A stretch of 64,000 nt of DNA from Pseudoglutamicibacter albus (GCF_031458175.1 NZ_JAVDXX010000001.1:1860001-1924000), one strand, 5' to 3'. Counted from the stretch's first letter, positions 16,695 to 25,710 are shown. A program made the numbers and translations. Notes: a model not told the origin generated them from the sequence alone.

Positions 16695-16895
16695 TCAACG
16701 GAGATGCTCGAATGGGTCCACGACGGATTGGAGTCCGTGGTCGCGGCAGACGTAGATGATTCGCACGCCGTACCCGTCGGCGCCGCTCGGCTCGGGGTCG
16801 CATTCTGCGCGGCAGACGTTACAGAACCGGTGCTCGTTGCTCCCCCAGACCGTGACCTCGATATCGTCGGGGATCTCCATTCCGTCGAACTCCAT
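16695..16895 (-). CDS. Small zinc-ribbon-like hypothetical protein
   Basis: 66 residues, acidic, with FCNVCRAEC and YVCRDHG suggesting a four-ligand zinc knuckle (CxxCxxxC plus CxxH). It lies upstream of and on the same strand as the relaxase, as small accessory genes of conjugative elements often do. No convincing ribosome site precedes the first ATG; the ATG at codon 6 has GGAG upstream. Function unknown. Confidence 0.5.
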   Translation of the reverse strand: MEFDGMEIPDDIEVTVWGSNEHRFCNVCRAECDPEPSGADGYGVRIIYVCRDHGLQSVVDPFEHLR

Positions 16896-16995
16896 ATGCG
16901 GAGGTTAGCTGTCGCGGATTGAGTCGGGTCAAGATGCGGCACCGATGCTAAACCGCCGTTACCTATGGTCATCGCGCCGGTCGCGCACTCGACGC

Positions 16996-17200
16996 TTAGT
17001 TCTTGAGGTACTCGAGGACGGCGATGACGCGCTTGTTCCCTGTGCGCTCGTTAAGGTCGAGCATGGTGAAGATGCTGCTGATGTGCCGTTCCGCGATCGC
17101 GACGCGACATACACACGGTCCCTGATTTGCTCGTTTGTGAGCCCCGTAGCCATGAGCGAATCGTCAGTATCGCGGAGGAGGTGCTGCGGGAGCGGGAAAG
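16996..17200 (-). pseudogene. Remnant of a LuxR-type response-regulator C-terminus
   Basis: Two adjacent frames together give MATGLTNEQIRDRVYVA and then IAERHISSIFTMLDLNERT ending in RVIAVLEYLKN and a stop. This is the HTH and tail of NarL/LuxR regulators (cf. MAEGLSN..IA..L.VS...V..H...IFxKL...RVLAVL.YL). A frame change near 17095 and loss of everything upstream show it is dead. Confidence 0.65.
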
Positions 17201-17242
17201 GATTGACCTTACTGACGCAGAGACCCAAAGTGCGAGCATCCC

Positions 17243-17812
17243 TCATCGCTTTGATGCCAGCCCTTCAACCATTGCAACTAACCCGAACTCGAAATCTAGG
17301 TCTTGATCGACAGGCTCACATCCGTTGTCGAGCGCTGTTTGTTCTTCTAGTACGAAACCGACCGTATAGCGGCTGATAGCCATGAGAGCTCGGACCGCAG
17401 AGCCCTCAGCGAATCCTTCGGACACGAGAAACTCGATCTGACTTTCGGGGGCATCCGAGCCCGCTGGCATCTGGTCACTCTTTTGACGGTGAAACTCTGC
17501 GTGCAGCCGTGCTCCATCCCGGACTGCCAGAAGCGCTGTCCGGAAGCTCCGCGCGTTGCGCAGGAGAAAGTCGTCCCAGCGCTCCCCTGACTCTGGGAGT
17601 GAGGCGTGGTGTTCGCGATCAAGCACATCAGCTGCGAGCGATCCGAGCAGGTGGGCCTTTGTCCGAAAGTGCCAGTAGAGCGCTGGCTGCTGCACCCGCA
17701 GATGCGCAGCCAGCGCCCGCGTGGTGAAACCGTCGATCCCCGTGTTATTGAGCACATGCCTCGCACCGCGCAAGACTGCTGCACGATCGAGTCGCGCTTG
17801 TTTCTGAGCCAT
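17243..17812 (-). CDS. tetR: TetR-family tetracycline repressor
   Basis: A 189-residue repressor. The N-terminal HTH (TTRALAAHLRVQQPALYWHFRTKAHLLG) is the classic TetR helix set, and the C-terminal half fits the TetR_C drug-binding fold. It is divergent from the tet exporter, with two short operators between (17822-17849), so it should repress both until tetracycline binds. The arrangement is that of tetR-tet(33)/tet(Z) pairs of corynebacteria. Confidence 0.9.
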   Translation of the reverse strand: MAQKQARLDRAAVLRGARHVLNNTGIDGFTTRALAAHLRVQQPALYWHFRTKAHLLGSLAADVLDREHHASLPESGERWDDFLLRNARSFRTALLAVRDGARLHAEFHRQKSDQMPAGSDAPESQIEFLVSEGFAEGSAVRALMAISRYTVGFVLEEQTALDNGCEPVDQDLDFEFGLVAMVEGLASKR

Positions 17813-17821
17813 GCTTGCACT

Positions 17822-17849
17822 TTATCATCGATAACTTTATCGTTGATAA
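17822..17849. promoter_or_regulatory. Two tandem tet operators
   Basis: TTATC-ATC-GATAA (17822-17834) and TTATC-GTT-GATAA (17837-17849) are two copies of a 13-bp palindrome 15 bases apart, in the 38-bp gap between tetR and tet. The second copy ends one base before the exporter's GTG. Confidence 0.85.
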
Positions 17850-17850
17850 G

Positions 17851-19074
17851 GTGTCATTTCTCACTTCCGCTCGTGGCTCGTTGGCCACGGTCCTCATCAC
17901 GGCTAGCCTCGACGCCGCCGGCATGGGCCTGGTGATGCCGATTCTTCCCGCACTGCTACACGAGGCAGGGGTCACCGCTGATGCGGTTCCGCTGAACGTC
18001 GGAGTGCTGATCGCGCTCTACGCGGTAATGCAGTTCATCTTTGCCCCCGTACTGGGAACGCTGTCGGACCGATTCGGCCGCCGCCGGGTGCTGCTTGTTT
18101 CCCTAGCCGGTGCGACCGTCGACTATCTCGTGCTCGCCACGACGTCCGCTCTGTCGGTGTTCTATATCGCCCGCGCAGTGGCTGGGATAACCGGAGCGAC
18201 CAATGCGGTCACCGCCACCGTGATCGCCGACATCACGCCACCCCACCAGCGCGCCAAGCGTTTCGGTTTACTCAGTGCCTGCTATGGCGGCGGAATGATC
18301 GCGGGGCCAGCCATGGGTGGACTGTTCGGTGCCATCTCGCCACATCTGCCGTTTTTGCTCGCTGCTCTTCTCTCAGCGAGCAATCTGGCACTCACCTTTA
18401 TCCTGTTACGCGAGACCCGTCCTGATTCCCCTGCGCGCTCTGCGTCGCTCGCTCAGCATCGTGGTCGCCCCGGCCTCAGCGCGGTGCCTGGGATTACCTT
18501 CCTATTAGTCGCATTCGGCCTTGTTCAATTCATTGGGCAGGCTCCAGGTGCGACCTGGGTGCTGTTTACTGAACACCGCCTCGACTGGAGTCCCGTCGAA
18601 GTTGGAATCTCCCTGTCCGTCTTCGGGATCGTACAGGTTCTCGTGCAGGCCCTCCTTACTGGCCGCATCGTGGAGTGGATCGGTGAGGCAAAAACAGTCA
18701 TCATCGGGTGTGTTACCGACGCCTTGGGTCTCGTAGGCCTGGCGATAGTCACTGACGGATTGTCCATGGCGCCTATCTTGGCGGCATTGGGGATCGGTGG
18801 CATCGGCCTCCCCGCTCTGCAAACCCTTCTCTCCCAGCGCGTCGATGAACAGCGGCAAGGGCGCCTCCAGGGTGTGCTCGCCAGCATCAACAGCGTCACA
18901 TCGATCTTCGGACCGGTCGCTTTCACAACGATCTTCGCGTTCACCTACATCAACGCCGACGGCTTCCTCTGGCTCTGCGCCGCAGCACTCTACGTGCCCT
19001 GCGTGATTCTCATCGTGCGTGGTACAGCGGCGTCCCCGAAGTTCGGCTCATGGGCGAGCGGCGACTCGATGTGA
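17851..19074 (+). CDS. tet(33): Tet(33)-like tetracycline efflux MFS transporter
   Basis: A 407-residue, 12-segment tetracycline/H+ antiporter. VLITASLDAAGMGLVMPILP, motif A GTLSDRFGRRRVLL and GACY/SACYGGGMIAGPAMGGLFG place it with Tet(Z)/Tet(33) of Actinobacteria. I assign tet(33) from remembered length and sequence, not a search. The GTG at 17851 immediately follows the second operator with no ribosome site, so the message may be leaderless. An upstream in-frame TTG would place the operators inside the coding region and is not used. Confidence 0.82.
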   Translation: MSFLTSARGSLATVLITASLDAAGMGLVMPILPALLHEAGVTADAVPLNVGVLIALYAVMQFIFAPVLGTLSDRFGRRRVLLVSLAGATVDYLVLATTSALSVFYIARAVAGITGATNAVTATVIADITPPHQRAKRFGLLSACYGGGMIAGPAMGGLFGAISPHLPFLLAALLSASNLALTFILLRETRPDSPARSASLAQHRGRPGLSAVPGITFLLVAFGLVQFIGQAPGATWVLFTEHRLDWSPVEVGISLSVFGIVQVLVQALLTGRIVEWIGEAKTVIIGCVTDALGLVGLAIVTDGLSMAPILAALGIGGIGLPALQTLLSQRVDEQRQGRLQGVLASINSVTSIFGPVAFTTIFAFTYINADGFLWLCAAALYVPCVILIVRGTAASPKFGSWASGDSM

Positions 19075-19838
19075 GTTGTGAGCAGGAGCAACATGACGGC
19101 GACACGTCTTCGCCACGGCCGACGAGCGAGTCGGTGCCACCGGGCAACTCGGCATCATCTGCCAAGGATAGGTCAGCTGGGAGTCTAAAGACCCATTGAA
19201 GTGTGCGTGCCGATCGCGGAGAAGGCCAAGGGAGAGCCGGAGGCCCTCTCCGAGTAGCTTGCCGATGACATGAGCTGGACGCTCATCGAGAAATCCACAC
19301 ACAGCGGCCCCAGTGCAGCCCGAGAGGTGCGCCCGCCGTCCTCCCGAGCGGGTGGAAGTCATTTCGGTCATCGCCCACGGACGACGCGCTTCCTACGATG
19401 GATACCTCGAGTCTGTAGGAAGGCACGTCCGTTTCAGCCATGCGTTCCGCTTCGTCTAGCACCCGAAGACCGCGATGTTCGCAGAACTGCGAAGCTACTG
19501 TATCGAGACGTAGGTTGGCTAAGGCCTCTGTGGACAGCATGAGCGACTCTTGAGTCCGTAATCTAGGAACCGCAGAAACCACCCGATCGAAACGCAACTG
19601 CTTTTGAGCCGCGACCGTGCGCAGAAGGTGCTAGTAGCCATCCCTCGCGATCATCACGCGCATCGAAACCGTCACGACGCCACTGCCTTCGAGGTCAGGT
19701 GAGCGGGAACTGATTGCGAACGCGCTGTCCACTCTGGTTGAAAGATTGCGCCGCTGTAGACGACCGCCATCTGGATCCCGACGGTGACCGTGCTCTCGAG
19801 TGTTCCACTACCCAGCATTAGCGCGGTCAGGGTCGGCT
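19075..19838. other. 764-bp region with gene debris
   Basis: There is no intact gene. A short relaxase 5' remnant sits at 19611-19675 (minus). A 104-codon minus-strand frame (19283-19597) and a plus-strand stretch near 19201-19300 with an internal stop look like decayed coding DNA, but I do not recognise them. The region joins the tet block to the two-component block and is probably a recombination scar. Confidence 0.6.
19611..19675 (-). pseudogene. 5' remnant of a second MobF relaxase gene
   Basis: Minus-strand codons from GTG at 19675 read VTVSMRVMIARDGY, stop, HLLRTVA. The intact N-terminus at 16600 reads MTISIRVMTAGDGYRYLLNAVV. The match includes a stop in place of Arg at the same position. 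About 22 codons remain. Confidence 0.6.
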
Positions 19839-20516
19839 TCAGGTGATGAGTCCGTGTCGGTAGGCGGTGATGGCGGCGTGGACACGGTTGTCGATGCCGA
19901 GGGTGTTGAAGAGCTGGGAGACGTACTGCTTGACGGTGCCTTCGGAGAGGTGCATGGCCCGGCCGATCTGGGCATTGGAGAGTCCGCGAGCGATGTGGGT
20001 GAGGAGCTCGATCTGGCGCTCGGTGAGCAGGGCAGTGAGTTCGTCTCGCGCGGTTCGGGTGCGGTGGCCCGCCTGTTGCTCGGTGGCGAGCCAGCGGGCG
20101 ACTCGGGGGGAGAACGCGCCGCCGCCGTGCGCGAGGGCCCTGACGCCGGCAATAAGCTGCTGAGGCTCGTCGGATTTGAGGAGGAAACCGAGGGCGCCGG
20201 CGTTGATCGCATCGGCGATGAGATGGTCGTCGGAAAAGGTGGTGAGCATGGCGATCGGAAGCTCGGGCTGTCGGTGCCGGATCTCACGGAGAGCTCCGAT
20301 GCCGTCGAGTCGTGGCATCTGGATATCCAGCAGTGCGACGTCGACGCGGTGTGTTGCCGCGGCGTCGACGGCCTCGTGGCCGTTGCTGGCGAGGGCGGTG
20401 ATGTCAAGGTCAGTGGCGGAGGCGAGAATAGCGGCGACGCCGGTGCGGACGAGCTGGTCGTCATCCGCGATCAGGACACGGATCGGTGGGGTGTCGGTGC
20501 GATCCTCCGGGGTCAT
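19839..20516 (-). CDS. NarL/LuxR-type response regulator
   Basis: 225 residues: a receiver domain with acidic pocket DDD (18-20), phosphoacceptor Asp64 in VALLDIQMPRLDG and Lys in GFLLKSDEP, followed by a C-terminal LuxR HTH (LTERQIELLTHIARGLSNAQIGRAMHLSEGTVKQYVSQL). Its ATG overlaps the kinase stop by four bases (ATGA), so the two form an operon. Targets are unknown; the divergent DedA/CDP-alcohol genes are candidates. Confidence 0.92.
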   Translation of the reverse strand: MTPEDRTDTPPIRVLIADDDQLVRTGVAAILASATDLDITALASNGHEAVDAAATHRVDVALLDIQMPRLDGIGALREIRHRQPELPIAMLTTFSDDHLIADAINAGALGFLLKSDEPQQLIAGVRALAHGGGAFSPRVARWLATEQQAGHRTRTARDELTALLTERQIELLTHIARGLSNAQIGRAMHLSEGTVKQYVSQLFNTLGIDNRVHAAITAYRHGLIT

Positions 20517-21934
20517 GGCGCAGGAACCGTTCCGATCCTGCTGACCTGGTCGGAGGCGAAGCAGACGACGTGGACGTCGACTCGTTCGAAGAAGCTGATT
20601 TCCGCCTCGTAATAGTGGCAGGTCTCGTCGGGGCGAGGCGGGAACTCATCGCGTGGAGGATCGAGCATCTCCAGGGCGGGGAGGGAACGCTCGACCGTCT
20701 CCTGGGTGTCTCCGACGGAGATGTCCGCAAACTGTGCCGTGGTCATCACCGATAGCGTGTTGGCGAGCACGAAGTAAGCGACCGCGATGAACACGAGTGC
20801 GCCGAGGATGGCTGAGGGAACGGCGATGGCAGCACGCGTGGCGCGGGATCGAAGGGTCGCGGCATCGTCCTCGGCGGCGACGATGTCGCCATCAGATGCT
20901 GCGCTGTCCGCAGATGGGCGTGCGTGCGCCGGAAGGGTGAGAGTCAGTGCGAACTGGGTCGGCATCTGATGGACGGTGAGGGCGCCGCCCAGCATCGCGG
21001 CGCGATGCCGCAGGCCATGCAGTCCGAATCCACCATCGAGCGGATGGGCTGAGGACGCCTCCTCGTCACGCGGATTGCAAACGATCGCAGTGACAGTATC
21101 GCCCTCGACCTCGACGCGCACGGTGACCGGTTGCCCAGGAGCGTGCTTGGACGCGTTGGTGAGTCCTTCCTGCACCACCCGCGCGACAGTGTTGAGCGCT
21201 TCATCGCTGAGTCGGTCAGTCAGATCTGCGGCGATGTGCGTTTCCACGTGCATCTCGGCCTGACGAGCACCGATCACTGCTTCGTCGATGCTCGGGGCGC
21301 TCCATCCGGCAGCCGGGTCTTCGGACTGGCGCAGCAGTCGAACGGCGAGGCCGAGCTGATCCGCCGCGTCCGCTGCGATCGTGCGGATACCGGAGACCTC
21401 TGCTCGGTCGGTATCCGGAAGCGTGGGCGTGAGGGAGAGCTGTCCGAGCCGGACGGCGATGAGCGTCAAGGAGTGGCCGAGGCCGTCGTGCATCTCCGCG
21501 GCAAGGTTCATCCGCTCTCGTTGCAGGATCTCACGGGTCTGGCTTGCTCGTCGTCTGGATTCGATCGCGGCAAGCTCCCAGCCCCGGCGGTGAAACTCTC
21601 GCCGCTGCGACACCGCGCGCCGCGTGGTCAGCGGTGCGGCGAGCACCAGGGCGGTCAGCAGACCATACACGAGGCCCTCGACGATCTCCTCAACTCGCAG
21701 TTCGGGGAGTCTGACGACGGTAGCGGCGAGTACGGAACCGGCAAGGACCACGCACACCCGCGCAGCCGGGGTTGCGAACATGAGCACGATCGCAGCAGTC
21801 GCAATAAGGCTCAGCACCAGCACGGGAGCATCGGGCAACCAACGCGTCGACATGCCGCCGCTGATCGCGACGACGCATCCAACGATGGTCTGCCGACGGC
21901 GGAGTGCCGCAGGATCATTGGAGCTACCACTCAT
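20513..21934 (-). CDS. NarL-type sensor histidine kinase with unusual C-terminal module
   Basis: 473 residues. About four N-terminal membrane segments are followed by a HisKA_3 dimerisation helix (LAAEMHDGLGHSLTLIAVRL, phospho-His near 150) and HATPase (VVQEGLTNASKHA, GGFGLHGLRHRAAMLGG). Unusually, after the ATPase there is a linker, another membrane segment (about 366-390), and a roughly 80-residue outside domain (FADISVGDTQETVERSLP...CHYYEA...VHVVCFASDQVSRIGTV) whose layout resembles BamE/SmpA folds. The extra domain may be the sensor. Confidence 0.88.
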   Translation of the reverse strand: MSGSSNDPAALRRRQTIVGCVVAISGGMSTRWLPDAPVLVLSLIATAAIVLMFATPAARVCVVLAGSVLAATVVRLPELRVEEIVEGLVYGLLTALVLAAPLTTRRAVSQRREFHRRGWELAAIESRRRASQTREILQRERMNLAAEMHDGLGHSLTLIAVRLGQLSLTPTLPDTDRAEVSGIRTIAADAADQLGLAVRLLRQSEDPAAGWSAPSIDEAVIGARQAEMHVETHIAADLTDRLSDEALNTVARVVQEGLTNASKHAPGQPVTVRVEVEGDTVTAIVCNPRDEEASSAHPLDGGFGLHGLRHRAAMLGGALTVHQMPTQFALTLTLPAHARPSADSAASDGDIVAAEDDAATLRSRATRAAIAVPSAILGALVFIAVAYFVLANTLSVMTTAQFADISVGDTQETVERSLPALEMLDPPRDEFPPRPDETCHYYEAEISFFERVDVHVVCFASDQVSRIGTVPAP

Positions 21935-22042
21935 ACTCCCAATCTATGCGCGCGGCTCCAACCGGTGAACTCACGATCGTTAGGTCATGAATGGGCATTC
22001 GGCAATATCGGCACGTTGACCCATGAATCTACCGTCGTATGC

Positions 22043-22651
22043 ATGGTCGATCTTCTCCGCATGTTCCTTGCACAGGCAGGCGAGCACGTCACGCTCGTGC
22101 TCGCCTGCATGCTCCTGTTCGCGGCCGTTGACGCAGCCCTCGGTATCGGTGCTGTCCTCCCAGGGGAAACGGGCATCGTCCTGGCCGCGGTTACGCTCTC
22201 TGACCGTGCCGAGCTGCTCGCCGCCGGCGTGTTCGTCGCTGCGCTGGGCGCATTTCTCGGAGACCATGTGGGGTTCGCGGTCGGACGCGGTCTTGGAGCC
22301 CGCCTCGGCGACACCAGACTGATCAAGCGCCTGGGTCGGGATCGCTGGGAGAAGGCACGATATTACGTTGCCGGCCGATTCTGGATCGTGATCCTCGCCC
22401 GTCTGCTTCCGGGTATCCGCACCCTCGTCGCTGCTGCAGCTGGCGCCTCAGCGGTGCCATACTCGCGGTTCGCAACCGCTTGTAGTGTTGCGGCGTTGCT
22501 TTGGGCGGGGCTTTGGGTCGTGGGTGGTGCGCTCATCGGCAACGCACTGCTCGATGTCGTTGAGCGCTACACTCTGCCCGCACTCATCGTCGTGGCCGCT
22601 GCACTCGTCCTTTGGCTCTTCGCACGCCACAAGCGGGGGGTGCGCGCATGA
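22043..22651 (+). CDS. DedA-family membrane protein
   Basis: 202 residues. GIGAVLPGETGIVLAAVTLS, FLGDHVGFAVGRGLG and FARLLPGIRT-like GRFWIVILARLLPGIRTL are the signatures of DedA/SNARE-associated proteins, which act as lipid (undecaprenyl or phosphatidyl) flippases in the inner membrane. The ATG at 22043 is chosen from conservation; no clear ribosome site is seen. Its stop overlaps the CDP-alcohol transferase start (ATGA). It is divergent from the two-component operon. Confidence 0.85.
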   Translation: MVDLLRMFLAQAGEHVTLVLACMLLFAAVDAALGIGAVLPGETGIVLAAVTLSDRAELLAAGVFVAALGAFLGDHVGFAVGRGLGARLGDTRLIKRLGRDRWEKARYYVAGRFWIVILARLLPGIRTLVAAAAGASAVPYSRFATACSVAALLWAGLWVVGGALIGNALLDVVERYTLPALIVVAAALVLWLFARHKRGVRA

Positions 22652-23229
22652 ACCGCATGTCCTCGGCACACCCGCACCCCGACTGGGCGACTCTGCCCAA
22701 TCTCATCACCTTGCTGCGGCTTGGGTTCGTGGTTCCGATTGTCATCCTCGTCCTCAACCATGCCCAGCCCGTCCTCACTGTCGTACTCCTGGCGGTCTTC
22801 GGCGCAAGCGACTGGATCGACGGCTATCTCGCTCGCGCCCTGAACCAGGTCAGTGCCACGGGAGCGGTACTCGATCCTGTCGCAGACCGCATCGGCGTTG
22901 CGATGATCGCACTCGCCCTCGCCGTAGCAGGGCATCTCTCCCTCGGAGTCGTTCTCACCATCGCAGCCGTCGACGCTGCACTCGCCGTCACCTACCTGGT
23001 GACTCGTCCTGCACGAGCGCCGAAGGTCTCCCGCGTCGGCAAGGTACGTACCGCGGTGCTCATGTCAGGCCTCGCGCTCATCGGACTCAGCCTGGTCCCC
23101 GCGCTCCTTCCAGTCGGAACCGCAGGCAGAATCCTTTGCGTCATAGGAGCGTTCCTCCACGCCGTCGCAGGGTTTGGCTATGTCCGTGCTCTCCTCCGTG
23201 ACAGCCACACAGATCCGCCCGATATGTGA
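22648..23229 (+). CDS. CDP-alcohol phosphatidyltransferase family protein
   Basis: 193 residues with six membrane segments. The family motif D-x2-DG-x2-AR-x8-G-x3-D-x3-D is fully present (DWIDGYLARALNQVSATGAV then LDPVADR). It would transfer a phosphatidyl group from CDP-diacylglycerol to a polyol such as glycerol phosphate or inositol phosphate. Pairing with DedA suggests a phospholipid-remodelling cassette, perhaps for membrane-active drug tolerance (inference). Confidence 0.88.
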   Translation: MNRMSSAHPHPDWATLPNLITLLRLGFVVPIVILVLNHAQPVLTVVLLAVFGASDWIDGYLARALNQVSATGAVLDPVADRIGVAMIALALAVAGHLSLGVVLTIAAVDAALAVTYLVTRPARAPKVSRVGKVRTAVLMSGLALIGLSLVPALLPVGTAGRILCVIGAFLHAVAGFGYVRALLRDSHTDPPDM

Positions 23230-23244
23230 GCTCAGGTTGTTCAA

Positions 23245-24201
23245 CTATCTTCTCCGGCGTCCACGCTGAGAGCCTGGGGGCTGGCCGTTGAGCCGGGTGA
23301 AGGCGCGGTTGAATGCGGCCTCGGACTGGTAGCCGAGTTCGGAGGCGAGGCGGGCTATGGTGATGTCTTCTTCGCGCAGCCGTGATGAGGCGATGCTCAT
23401 GCGCCAGCGGGTGAGGTAGGCGATCGGTGCTTCACCGGTCAGTGCGGTGAAGCGGCTGCTGAATGACGATCTGGACATTGTGGCGACCTTGGCGAGACGA
23501 CCGAGGTTCCAGTCGTCGCCGGGGTTTTGGTGGATCGCTTCGAGTGCGCGACCGATCCTGTCGTCTTCGAGTGCGCGCAACCAGCCTGTGGGGGCCGTCG
23601 CGTCGCTGATGAGCCAGGAGCGGATCGCCTGTACGACGAGAACATCGGCAAGTCTGGTCGCAATGGCCTCGCCGCCGATCTGCGGGTGGCCGAGCTCGCC
23701 GGCCATGAGGCGCAGCGTGTCTTTGATCGAGGACGCAGCCGAGAGCGTGTCGCCACCGATGAACATCACGGCGGGAAGCGTGCGCATCAACTCTCGTGCG
23801 GCGGGTTCGTCGAAAGACACGACACCACAGATCAGCTGCGCTGTTCGACCACCGCCTCCGTGCTGGAGGATCGAGTAGTTGGTGCTCAGGTACTCCTGGG
23901 GCAAAAGGTCGACTCTTGGGCCACGACGCGCATCGGCTTCGCTCAGCAGGTGGTGGCCGAGGCCGTGCGGCACGAGTGCGAGGTCTCCGGCGCGCAGCTC
24001 GATTGAGTTGGCCTCGGGCAGGCGCAGCCAGCAAGTCCCTGCCGTGACGACGTGGAAGCTCACTGAGTCGGCGATCGCGGGCATTTCCAATGCCCAAGGC
24101 TCCGAGAGTTCGGCGTGGCAGTAGAAGGTGCTGCGCATCCGCAGCGTGTGGAGCACGCGCGCCACCCGAGCCTGGTGTTCGAAGCGTGGGATGACCTCCA
24201 T
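23245..24201 (-). CDS. AraC-family transcriptional regulator
   Basis: 318 residues: an N-terminal cupin-like ligand domain (VTAGTCWLRLPEANSIELRAGDLALVPHG) and a C-terminal double HTH (LGRLAKVATMSRSSFSSRFTALTGEAPIAYLTRWRM and ITIARLASELGYQSEAAFNRAF). It is divergent from the NAD(P)-binding protein at 24347 and probably controls it, as in many AraC-oxidoreductase pairs. Confidence 0.9.
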   Translation of the reverse strand: MEVIPRFEHQARVARVLHTLRMRSTFYCHAELSEPWALEMPAIADSVSFHVVTAGTCWLRLPEANSIELRAGDLALVPHGLGHHLLSEADARRGPRVDLLPQEYLSTNYSILQHGGGGRTAQLICGVVSFDEPAARELMRTLPAVMFIGGDTLSAASSIKDTLRLMAGELGHPQIGGEAIATRLADVLVVQAIRSWLISDATAPTGWLRALEDDRIGRALEAIHQNPGDDWNLGRLAKVATMSRSSFSSRFTALTGEAPIAYLTRWRMSIASSRLREEDITIARLASELGYQSEAAFNRAFTRLNGQPPGSQRGRRRR

Positions 24202-24346
24202 GTTGCAATCGTGTCACACCTCTGAGCAAATACGCTCACTGAATCGGACGAATGAGCAAGAAATCTGGATATATAAGCATGCTCCTGCCGCATGGAGCCG
24301 CATAGCGTCGAAGAACAATCAATCGATGCTCACAGGAGGAAACAAC

Positions 24347-25216
24347 ATGTACATCATCGCTGGGGTCACAGGAAGGGTCGGATCGGTCACTGCACGAAGG
24401 CTGCTGGATGCCGGTGCCGACGTGCGTGTTCTGGTGCGCCGCCAGATAGATGCGGAAGCGTGGACAGCGCAGGGTGCCGAGACCCGCGTCGTGGAGCTGA
24501 GCGACCAGACGGCGTTGAGCGACGCGCTTGAGGGAGCGACCGGGGTCTTCGCGCTGCTGCCGTTCGATCTGACCGCCGACGACCTCGATGCGCACGCCGA
24601 TGCCCTGATCGCTTCGATCAGCGGCGCGGTCGTGAATCGACGGGTTCCGCACGTCGTCATGCTGTCCTCGGGCGGGGCGGATCTGGCCGAGGGTACCGGT
24701 CCGATCGTGGGGTTGCATCGGCTCGAGCGGGCGCTGCTCACCACTGGTGCCGTGGTGACGGCCCTGCGTTCGGGGCACTTCCAGGAGAAGGTCGTCGACG
24801 TGGTCGGCGTCGCTCGTGACAGTGGCGTCTACCCGGTGTTCGCAGCGTCAGCCGAGGCGCCGATTCCCATGATCGCCACTCGCGACATCGGTGTCGCCGC
24901 GGCCCAGATGCTGCTCTCCCCGCCAGCTCGCAGCGAGAGCGTCGATATCGTCGGCCCTGCCTACTCGGAACGCGATGTCGCCAGGGTGCTCGGTACCGCC
25001 CTCGGGCGCGAGCTGCACGTTGCGACGATGCCCGAGGACACCTGGATCGAGGTACTGGTCAATGCGGGATTCCGTCCGCATATTGCCGAGAGTCTCGCCG
25101 AACTGTACCGGGCTGACGAGCAAGGGTTGCTTGCCCCGCGCGGAGACCGCATTATCCGTGGGGAGTCGAGCCTCGAGGTCACGATCGATCGTCTGCTCAC
25201 CTCCGGCTTGGGGTGA
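24347..25216 (+). CDS. NmrA/SDR-like NAD(P)-binding protein
   Basis: 289 residues beginning MYIIAGVTGRVGSVTARRLLDAG, the GxxGxxG dinucleotide-binding fold of atypical short-chain dehydrogenases. The NmrA-like organisation (VFALLPFD, HVVMLSSGGAD, ALRSGHFQEKV) suggests a quinone/redox sensor or isoflavone-reductase-like enzyme. AGGAGGA lies five bases before the ATG. Its stop overlaps the next gene's GTG (GTGA). Confidence 0.85.
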   Translation: MYIIAGVTGRVGSVTARRLLDAGADVRVLVRRQIDAEAWTAQGAETRVVELSDQTALSDALEGATGVFALLPFDLTADDLDAHADALIASISGAVVNRRVPHVVMLSSGGADLAEGTGPIVGLHRLERALLTTGAVVTALRSGHFQEKVVDVVGVARDSGVYPVFAASAEAPIPMIATRDIGVAAAQMLLSPPARSESVDIVGPAYSERDVARVLGTALGRELHVATMPEDTWIEVLVNAGFRPHIAESLAELYRADEQGLLAPRGDRIIRGESSLEVTIDRLLTSGLG

Positions 25217-25710
25217 CGATTGTGTTCGACTGTATTTTCACGTCCGTGCTTGTCGCCGGTGTCGTCACCAACGGACTGCTGGCCGGGGTGTTCTTCGCGT
25301 TCTCCTGTGCGATCAACCCCGGCTTCCGACACATCGACGATCGCAGCTACGTCGGAGCCTTTCGCGCCATCAACGGGGTAATCCTGAACGGCTGGTTCCT
25401 CAGCGTTTTCCTCGTCGCACCACTCACTGCCGTCGCAGGCGCGATCCTGGCCGTCGGCCGAGAGGACGTCTCGGCTTTCGGATGGCTCGTCGTGGGCGCT
25501 GCCTGCTCGGTGCTCTCCTTCGGCATCACTGCCGCCGGGAACGTGCCGCTGAACCGCGCGCTCGACCGGGCACCCGCAGACACGGCACAGCGGCTCCGCG
25601 ACACGCGCAAGGGTTTCGAGGCTCCCTGGAACAGATGGAACCACACCCGAACCGTCTTGAGCACTGGCGCACTCGTAACGCTGGTGATCGCCGCATCCGG
25701 TCAGAGTTGA
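25213..25710 (+). CDS. DUF1772 (anthrone-oxygenase-like) membrane protein
   Basis: 165 residues with four membrane segments. NGLLAGVFFAFSCAINPGF, NRALDRAPADT and the C-terminal WNRWNHTRTVLSTGALVTL block are characteristic of DUF1772, a family that includes anthrone oxygenases. It is translationally coupled to the NmrA-like gene, so the two may act together on a quinone or aromatic substrate (inference). Confidence 0.85.
   Translation: MTIVFDCIFTSVLVAGVVTNGLLAGVFFAFSCAINPGFRHIDDRSYVGAFRAINGVILNGWFLSVFLVAPLTAVAGAILAVGREDVSAFGWLVVGAACSVLSFGITAAGNVPLNRALDRAPADTAQRLRDTRKGFEAPWNRWNHTRTVLSTGALVTLVIAASGQS

Noticed and set aside
19283-19597. 104-codon minus-strand frame as a gene
   Set aside because: No recognisable family, no ribosome site, and it lies among pseudogene fragments.
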